Assembly (NCBI GenBank): GCA_031397815.1
Contig: JANNMJ010000006.1
Location: 1 to 20,343 of the forward strand
Origin: JANNMJ01 sp031397815
GTDB taxonomy: Bacteria; Bacteroidota; Bacteroidia; Cytophagales; Hymenobacteraceae
Length of the DNA: 20,343 bases
Direction of reading: 5' to 3'
The notes under the pieces: generated by a model
Told to the model about the DNA's origin: nothing
What the model saw: only the letters and a program-made list of their open reading frames with translations
Database searches by the model: none
Made by a program: the position numbers and the translations under genes
Part shown: in pieces, positions 15,530 through 20,343 of the stretch
Position numbering within the stretch: the stretch's first letter is position 1
How the letters are laid out: every line of letters begins with the position of its first letter

Positions 15530-15573
15530 ACCGGCTCACCGGCCACGGCAAGCGCCGTCGAGGATGAGCCGGT
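15530..15573 (-). promoter_or_regulatory. Structured leader hairpin just upstream of the methyltransferase
   Basis: ACCGGCTCA (15530-15538) pairs perfectly with TGAGCCGGT (15565-15573); inside, ACGGC (15545-15549) pairs with GCCGT (15554-15558) around AAGC. Read on the minus strand the stem is followed by the pyrimidine-rich stretch TCTTCTGTTTCTG and then, 15 bases after the stem, ATG 15515. No gene on the minus strand ends here, so it belongs to the methyltransferase leader and resembles an attenuator or translation-control stem. Confidence 0.55.
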
Positions 15574-15675
15574 TGCGAAGGTCCGACGAAAACGCGGCCC
15601 GTTTGCCAGTGGACGCGGATCCGTAGAGCGCTTTCAACGTGTTTACTTTCGGCCAGTAACATCTTTGCGACTGCC

Positions 15676-16548
15676 ATGAAGAAAAAGCACGCCCTTCGTT
15701 TCTCATTCAGCGCCAAACCTATCCGTCAGCCCGTCACGAAGGTGGGCGGGCAACCGGTGTGGCTCGAAGCGCCCCAGTGGCCTATTAGCCGCCACTTCAA
15801 GGAACCGATGCTGTTTTTGGGGCAGGTAGCTCTTGATCCGGCCGTGTTCGGCGGCGGGCCCGGCCGGATGGCGTACCTCTTCATCACCGAACCCGATATT
15901 TTCGGCGACCTCACGTTCGAGGAATCCGCTGGCGTTGGGTTCTGGACGGAGCCGTTCGACGGTGAAAACGCCATCATTATTCAGCCGGGCGGCCAGATAG
16001 TGAATGATCTGCTGGAGATACGGCCCTTGGCCACCGGGCCGGGCCTGAGCCGATTCCGCCTCAATCGGAACGGCCGGAGCGGGCTGCCCGTGCGGGTAGA
16101 ATTTGGCGCCCAGCTTACGCCCGGCGTCGACCCCGATTATATCTCCCCTGAGGAGACTACTGAAGCGCAGCTGCTGGAAAACAAGGTCGGGGGCACCCCT
16201 GCCCTTCAGTACGATTTCAATTACCCACCCCTCGCCCATTGGCCGCTGCTGGCGCAGCTGAATCTCGGGAAGCTACCTTTTGATTTTGGGCTGGATGAGT
16301 CCTGGGTGATGCACGCGTTGCTCGCGCCCGACGGTACTACCGGCGTCATCACGGTGCAGGACACCAGCCTAGACTTTGCCGACGACTTGCTTCTGTTCGA
16401 ACAGCCCGAGGCAGAAGGCAAGGGCGGCGCGGCAGATGTCACGGCTGCAGGGGACGCAGAAACGTGGGCCGAAGAAGTGCCGCCATCCGCTCCGGCCCAG
16501 CAACCCGCCAGCGCCGCCAGCGCCGCCAAACCCGACGATCAGCCCTAA
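15676..16548 (+). CDS. DUF1963/YwqG-like protein
   Basis: Predicted cytoplasmic protein of 290 residues without signal peptide; start ATG 15676 (MKKKHALRFSF). Two copies of a motif typical of the DUF1963 (YwqG-like) family are visible: TKVGGQPVWLEAPQWP with PMLFLGQVALD (21-54), and NKVGGTPALQYDFNYPP with WPLLAQLNLG (169-198). The family function is unknown, although members are often neighbours of toxin-immunity genes; no toxin is seen here. Residues about 236-290 form a tail low in complexity, rich in Ala, Pro, Glu and Asp, and probably disordered. It is divergent from the methyltransferase with about 160 bp between starts, and converges on gyrB with a shared terminator. The family call is from motif recognition only. 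Confidence 0.7.
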   Translation: MKKKHALRFSFSAKPIRQPVTKVGGQPVWLEAPQWPISRHFKEPMLFLGQVALDPAVFGGGPGRMAYLFITEPDIFGDLTFEESAGVGFWTEPFDGENAIIIQPGGQIVNDLLEIRPLATGPGLSRFRLNRNGRSGLPVRVEFGAQLTPGVDPDYISPEETTEAQLLENKVGGTPALQYDFNYPPLAHWPLLAQLNLGKLPFDFGLDESWVMHALLAPDGTTGVITVQDTSLDFADDLLLFEQPEAEGKGGAADVTAAGDAETWAEEVPPSAPAQQPASAASAAKPDDQP

Positions 16549-16588
16549 AACGTCAACGTCCGTCCGGCAAGCTGCCGAACGGACGTTG
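16547..16588. terminator. Bidirectional hairpin terminator between the DUF1963-like gene and gyrB
   Basis: CAACGTCCGTCCGGCA (16554-16569) pairs with TGCCGAACGGACGTTG (16573-16588), 15 of 16 bases, loop AGC. Both genes end into it (stops at 16548 and 16616). On the minus strand a short T run (16550-16547) follows, so it serves gyrB best. Confidence 0.75.
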
Positions 16589-16615
16589 CGAAATCTGAAA
16601 CGGAGCGGACGTCGC

Positions 16616-18655
16616 CTACACGTCCACCTTCGCGTACTTGGCGTTTTTCTCGATGAACTCGCGGCGGGGCGGCACTTCGTCGCCCATCAGCATCGAGAAG
16701 AGGTGGTCGGCTTCGGCGGCCGAATCGACGTTCACCTGCTTAAGAGTGCGGGTGGAAGGCTGCATCGTGGTTTCCCAGAGCTGTTCGGCGTTCATCTCAC
16801 CCAGCCCTTTGTAGCGCTGCACGCCCACCGACTCGGGCTTGCCGCGCCCGATTTCCTCGATGGCGCGGAGGCGGTCGTCTTCGGTCCAGCAGTAGCGCTC
16901 TTCTTTGCCCTTTTTCACGAGGTAAAGCGGCGGCTGCGCGATGTAGATGTACCCGTTATCGACGAGGTAGCGCATGTACCGGAAGAAGAACGTCAGAATC
17001 AGCGTCCGGATGTGCGAGCCGTCGATGTCGGCGTCGGTCATGATGATGATTTTGTGGTAGCGCAGCTTGCTGAAATCCAGCGGGCCTTGCTCCTCTCCGT
17101 CATCGTCGGTGGTTGTCTGGAGGCTCTTTTTATCGCGGAACATCACGCCGAGGGCGGTGATCATATTCCGGATTTCCTCGTTCTCCAGAATCCGGTGCTC
17201 CTGCGCTTTCTCGACGTTCAGGATTTTACCGCGCAGCGGCAGAATCGCCTGAAACGCCCGGCTCCGGCCCTGCTTGGCGGTACCACCGGCCGAGTCGCCC
17301 TCGACGAGGTACAGCTCGCAGATGGCGGGGTCGGTTTCGGAGCAGTCGGCGAGCTTGCCGGGCAGCGAGTTGCCGCTCAGCACGCCTTTGCGCTGCACCA
17401 TTTCCCGCGCTTTGCGAGCGGCGATGCGGGCTTTGGCGGCCAGAATCACCTTATCGACGATGACCTTCGCTTCCTTCGGATTCTCTTCCAGATACTGGTT
17501 CAGAATATCCCCCACGACTTGGTTGACGATGCCGCCGACGTTCGTGTTGCCGAGCTTGCTTTTCGTCTGGCCTTCAAACTTCGGCTCCGCCACCTTCACC
17601 GAGATGATGGCGGTGAGGCCTTCGCGGAAGTCGTCGCCGGTGATTTCCACCTTCGCTTTCGCCACTTCGCCGCTCTTCTCGGCGTAGTTTTTCAGTACCC
17701 GCGTGATGGCCGAGCGGAAGCCCGATACGTGCGTGCCGCCCTCACCGGTATTGATGTTGTTGACGTACGAGAAGATGTGCTCCTGATACGAGTCGTTGTA
17801 CTGAAACGCGACTTCCACCGGCACCAGCTCCTTATCGGGGTCCTTGGGGTCGACGACGGGGTCGTGCTTGACGTACACCGGATGGTGCTGGAGCACCACG
17901 CGCGACGAGTCCAGATACTGCACGTACTCCGCCAACCCGCCCTGCGAGTAGAACGACTCGTGCCGCACGGTGCCGTCGTCATTCGTCTCGCGCTCATCGC
18001 GCAGGTCGATGCGGATGCCGCGGTTGAGGTACGCCAGCTCGCGCAGACGGCGCGCGATACGGTCGTACTCGTAAACCGTGACTTCATCGAAAATCGATGG
18101 GTCGGGTTTGAAGTGAACGGTCGTGCCGCGCTCTTCGGGCGTCGAGTCACCGATGCGCCGCACATCGTATTGCGGCACGCCGATGTTGTACTCCTGCTCG
18201 AACAACCCGCCATCGCGCCGCACCGTGACGTGCGTGTGCGTCGAGAGCGCGTTCACGCAGCTCACGCCCACGCCGTGCAGACCACCAGACGTCTTGTACG
18301 TGTTCTTGTCGAACTTACCCCCGGCGTGCAACACGGTAAGAGCGATTTCGAGGGCCGAGCGACCAAACTTGGTGTTGATTCCGACGGGAATCCCGCGCCC
18401 GTTGTCGCGCACGGAAACCGAGTCGTCGGGGTGAATCGTGACCGTTACGTGGTCGCAATGACCGGCCAACGCCTCGTCGATGGAGTTATCGACTACTTCC
18501 CACACCAGGTGGTGAAGCCCCTTGACCCCCGTATCGCCGATGTACATCGACGGTCGCTTTCGCACGGCTTCCAGTCCTTCGAGTACCTGAATGTTGTCGG
18601 CACCGTAATCGGTGAGGGAGACGGCCTTTTCAACGGCCTCAGTGGCTTCCTTCAT
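16616..18655 (-). CDS. gyrB: DNA gyrase subunit B
   Basis: ATPase and strand-passage subunit of the A2B2 DNA gyrase that introduces negative supercoils; cytoplasmic. The 679-residue protein starts at ATG 18655. N-terminal GHKL ATPase: VLEGLEAVRKRPSMYIG (24-40), WEVVDNSIDEA with Glu53 and Asn57, DNGRGIP (84-90) and GGLHGVG (124-130). Transducer: about 225-410, including KSKLGNTNV. TOPRIM: ELYLVEGDSAGG with Glu452, and DADIDGSH with Asp541/Asp543. C-terminal QRYKGLGEMN (613-622) is the gyrase B signature. A small acidic insert (TTTDDDGEEQ, about 514-523) lies just before the LRYHKIIIMTDAD strand. It could in principle be parE, but the GyrB-type motifs and short tail without a second insert favour gyrB. 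A TAGCTTTG promoter box lies at 18718-18725. Confidence 0.95.
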   Translation of the reverse strand: MKEATEAVEKAVSLTDYGADNIQVLEGLEAVRKRPSMYIGDTGVKGLHHLVWEVVDNSIDEALAGHCDHVTVTIHPDDSVSVRDNGRGIPVGINTKFGRSALEIALTVLHAGGKFDKNTYKTSGGLHGVGVSCVNALSTHTHVTVRRDGGLFEQEYNIGVPQYDVRRIGDSTPEERGTTVHFKPDPSIFDEVTVYEYDRIARRLRELAYLNRGIRIDLRDERETNDDGTVRHESFYSQGGLAEYVQYLDSSRVVLQHHPVYVKHDPVVDPKDPDKELVPVEVAFQYNDSYQEHIFSYVNNINTGEGGTHVSGFRSAITRVLKNYAEKSGEVAKAKVEITGDDFREGLTAIISVKVAEPKFEGQTKSKLGNTNVGGIVNQVVGDILNQYLEENPKEAKVIVDKVILAAKARIAARKAREMVQRKGVLSGNSLPGKLADCSETDPAICELYLVEGDSAGGTAKQGRSRAFQAILPLRGKILNVEKAQEHRILENEEIRNMITALGVMFRDKKSLQTTTDDDGEEQGPLDFSKLRYHKIIIMTDADIDGSHIRTLILTFFFRYMRYLVDNGYIYIAQPPLYLVKKGKEERYCWTEDDRLRAIEEIGRGKPESVGVQRYKGLGEMNAEQLWETTMQPSTRTLKQVNVDSAAEADHLFSMLMGDEVPPRREFIEKNAKYAKVDV

Positions 18656-18717
18656 ACGCAGTTTAACGCGCGGTTTCGCGCTGTTTGACGTGTTTTCGGC
18701 CTCCGCGGACCGACTTG

Positions 18718-18725
18718 CAAAGCTA
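18718..18725 (-). promoter_or_regulatory. Promoter minus-7 box of gyrB
   Basis: Minus-strand TAGCTTTG (18725-18718) matches TAnnTTTG exactly and leaves a leader of about 55 bases before ATG 18655. No TTTG is found at the usual minus-33 distance, so only the minus-7 half is supported. Confidence 0.55.
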
Positions 18726-18809
18726 CCCCGAAAAGGCGGGATAAGCTAGTATAAACCCCGCTCCGAGGCGAGTAATTCCCTAACCTGAGGATATGAATCG
18801 GGCGGGAGT

Positions 18810-18957
18810 AGCCCGGGGTAGATTTCTGCGAAATCAACCCCGGGCTGTGGAAAAGAACCCCGTTGGGGTTCTCCGATTGATTGCGTCATGCGAACCCCAA
18901 CGGGGTTCTTCTCCAAAGCCCGGGGTTGGCGGCGCTTTGCGCCGACTACCCCGGGGC
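18810..18957. repeat. Two-unit inverted palindromic element (BIME-like)
   Basis: Two copies of one hairpin-rich unit lie in opposite orientation with a 20-bp spacer (18872-18891). Each unit has an outer stem built on CCCGGGGT/ACCCCGGG with a 6-bp inner stem and 3-nt loop, plus a second hairpin GAACCCCGTTGGGGTTC. In the first unit the outer stem is 18810-18819 with 18837-18846 and the inner stem is GATTTC/GAAATC (18821-18835); in the second the outer stem lies in 18917-18926 with 18948-18957 and the inner is CGGCGC/GCGCCG (18930-18944). The small hairpins are 18854-18872 and 18892-18908. It lies in the 458-bp gap between gyrB and the TIG gene. The gap holds no convincing gene: small open frames across it merely translate the repeat. 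Confidence 0.85.
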
Positions 18958-18998
18958 ACGCACCGGGCACGCACCGGACTCCCCCACCCTCTCTCCCC

Positions 18999-19053
18999 AA
19001 AACAACTTCGCCGACCTTTTCCACGGAGTCATCCACGGAAAAAGCCGGCGAAG
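18999..19053 (-). terminator. Hairpin terminator after the TIG-repeat T9SS gene
   Basis: CTTCGCCGACCTTTTCC (19006-19022) pairs with GGAAAAAGCCGGCGAAG (19037-19053), 15 of 17 bases, around a 14-nt loop. On the minus strand it is followed by a T-rich tail (TTGTTTT, ending at 18999). It lies about 60 bases after the stop of the 19114 gene. Confidence 0.65.
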
Positions 19054-19113
19054 CGAGGGGCCGATACTCTATTAAAGCATCGGCGGGTTCAGCTCAAGGC
19101 TGAAGGGGGCGGG

Positions 19114-20343
19114 TTACTCGACAACCACGCGCTGCGTGCTGCTGCCCGAGCGGAGCAGGTAAATCGCAGCGGGCAAGCCGTTGAGGTTCAGCGAGGCGGC
19201 GCCAACGCCGTCGGTCAGGGTCTGGCGAACTTCGCGGCCGGTCAGGTCGAAGAGCTGGACCGTGGTGGCGGGGGCGGCGCTCTGGATGTTCAGGGTGCCG
19301 TGCGCTGGGTTCGGCCACACGCTAAGGGCGGTAATGGCGTTTACGGCTTCGCTGAGGCCCGTCACACGTCCGGCGCTCGACGTGGCTTGCACCTGAAAGT
19401 TGTCGATGCGCAGGGTGCCGGTGCCGGTGGCGCCGCTCGCGGCGAGGCGGAACGTGATGTTGGCCGCACCGTTGAGCGGGGTGACGCCGGTCAGGTCGAA
19501 GGTGAGGCCGGTGAAGGCCGTGCCGACTGCCGCCGTGGTGGCCGTGGTGAACGTCGTGCCGTTCGTGCTGTACGAGAGCGTCAGCGTGGCGGCACCCGTT
19601 GCGGAGCGCTGCGGCTGCACGTAAAGCTTGTAACCGCTGTAGCTCGGCAGGGAAGCGCCGCCGACTGCGAACTGGAAGTAACGCGTGTTCGTGCCGCTCG
19701 AATTGGCCATCGCCACGGCGTTACCGGCGGTGGTGTTGGCCGTGAACGCCGTAGCACCGCTAGCCGTCCCGGCGAAGGTGGTGAAGGCTTCCGAGGAAGT
19801 CGCCGTCGAGGTCACACCGCTAGCCGTGATGGGCACGAGCGTGGCGTAAGTAGTCCCGGAATTGAAATTGTAGTTGGCGATGGTGCGGGTAACCGCCGAC
19901 ACGGTGGTCACCGTGAAGCTGGTGGCCGAAGTAGCCGTAGTAGCACCGGTTTTCAGCACTTTGATGGTGCCAGTGGTGGCGCCGGTTGGCACCGTAGCCG
20001 TGATGCTGGTGGCCGACGCGACGGTGAAGCTGGTGGCAGCCGTCGTGTTAAACGTCACGCCCGTGGCGCCGGTGAAGTTGGTGCCGGTAATGGTGACCAC
20101 CGTGCCCACTGGGCCGCTGGCCGGGGTGAAGCTCGTAATGGTTGGGTTCGCAACTACCGTGGTGACCGTGAAGCTAGCCGCTGACGTAGCCGTCGTAGCG
20201 CCGGTTTTCAGCACTTTGATGGTGCCCGTGGTGGCGCCAGTCGGCACGGTGGCCGTGATGCTCGTGGCCGACGCGACGGTGAAGCTCGTGGCAGCCGTCG
20301 TGTTGAAGGTCACGCCCGTGGCGCCGGTGAAGTTGGTGCCGGT
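19114..20343 (-). CDS. IPT/TIG repeat secreted protein with T9SS sorting domain (5' end outside window)
   Basis: C-terminal 409 residues of a longer secreted protein; the reading frame is open to the window edge, so no start or signal peptide is visible and internal GTG codons are not taken as starts. Two IPT/TIG-type units (ITSFTPASGPVGTVVTITGTNFTGATGVTFN) are seen, with highly similar 85-residue repeats. Then follows a beta-sandwich domain of about 190 residues (TIANYNFNSGTTYATLVP ... LRIDNFQVQA) resembling the jelly-roll modules often found before sorting domains. The end is a type A T9SS domain (VWPNPAHGTLNI, LFDLTGREVRQTL, LPAAIYLLRSG, RVVVE). The mature protein should be exported and displayed on the surface. 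Composition is extremely rich in Thr, Ala and Gly. A hairpin terminator follows at 18999-19053. Confidence 0.88.
   Translation of the reverse strand, partial: TGTNFTGATGVTFNTTAATSFTVASATSITATVPTGATTGTIKVLKTGATTATSAASFTVTTVVANPTITSFTPASGPVGTVVTITGTNFTGATGVTFNTTAATSFTVASATSITATVPTGATTGTIKVLKTGATTATSATSFTVTTVSAVTRTIANYNFNSGTTYATLVPITASGVTSTATSSEAFTTFAGTASGATAFTANTTAGNAVAMANSSGTNTRYFQFAVGGASLPSYSGYKLYVQPQRSATGAATLTLSYSTNGTTFTTATTAAVGTAFTGLTFDLTGVTPLNGAANITFRLAASGATGTGTLRIDNFQVQATSSAGRVTGLSEAVNAITALSVWPNPAHGTLNIQSAAPATTVQLFDLTGREVRQTLTDGVGAASLNLNGLPAAIYLLRSGSSTQRVVVE
19900..20343. repeat. 255-bp tandem repeat encoding the TIG units
   Basis: A block ending at the window edge recurs with a period of exactly 255 bp (85 codons): for example GCGCCGGTGAAGTTGGTGCC at 20066 and again at 20321. 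The copies are nearly identical at the DNA level over the compared part. The second copy is partial and fades into the next domain near 19900. More copies may lie outside the window. Confidence 0.85.

Noticed and set aside
16376..18688. Very long plus-strand open frame (770 codons) opposite gyrB
   Set aside because: It is antisense to a full, motif-complete gyrB. Its His/Val/Arg/Asp-rich composition is the usual product of a high-GC gene read backwards.
18746..19036. Minus-strand 96-codon open frame upstream of gyrB
   Set aside because: It consists largely of the translated palindromic element (NPVGV and EPQRGS are the two hairpin arms), so it is a by-product of the repeat.
18793..20184. Long plus-strand frame opposite the TIG gene
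   Set aside because: Its Gly/Arg-rich low-complexity product is the reverse reading of Thr/Ala/Gly-rich repeats.

Overview
The window looks like chromosomal DNA of a high-GC member of the Bacteroidota, most likely a Cytophagales/Hymenobacter-type organism. The evidence is: four proteins with C-terminal type IX secretion (T9SS) sorting domains, Omp28-family proteins, DUF6029, a phosphate-selective porin of the O/P type, promoter boxes of the TTTG/TAnnTTTG type, and a Bacteroidota-like GyrB and Ppk1. The genus is a guess from overall flavour. No rRNA, tRNA, CRISPR array, phage or complete insertion sequence was seen.

Layout. Positions 1-200: a 21-bp tandem array cut by the window edge. 201-2875 (+): a lamin-tail-domain lipoprotein, a 131-bp MITE-like inverted-repeat element, then an SdiA-regulated/YjiK-like beta-propeller overlapping a phosphate-selective-type porin by one base. 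2914-3504 (-): riboflavin synthase. 3642-6904 (-): TlpA-like thioredoxin, DUF6029 outer-membrane barrel and an Omp28-family lipoprotein, the last two overlapping by one base. 7132-10741 (-): two paralogous Omp28-like T9SS cargo proteins, each with a CxxC thioredoxin-like site. 10918-11814 (+): a T9SS protein whose sorting domain is interrupted by a cysteine-rich insert, with a clear promoter and terminator. 12074-14395 (-): polyphosphate kinase with an acidic tail. 14523-15515 (-): D12-class adenine methyltransferase behind a hairpin leader. 15676-16548 (+): a DUF1963/YwqG-like protein. 16616-18655 (-): gyrB. 18656-19113: a non-coding stretch with a two-unit palindromic element and a terminator. 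19114-20343 (-, partial): an IPT/TIG repeat T9SS protein running off the window.

How it fits together. Housekeeping genes (riboflavin synthase, ppk1, gyrB) alternate with envelope and secretome genes. The middle 7 kb is striking: four consecutive exported proteins (3642-10741, interrupted only by the DUF6029 barrel) each carry a CxxC plus a downstream Val-Pro or Leu-Pro that could be the thioredoxin cis-proline, and they are followed by a secreted protein with ten cysteines. I infer, but cannot prove, an envelope/cell-surface thiol-disulfide island. The other unusual structure is the gyrB-upstream palindrome, in which two inverted copies keep the same hairpin shape although one stem has a wholly different sequence.
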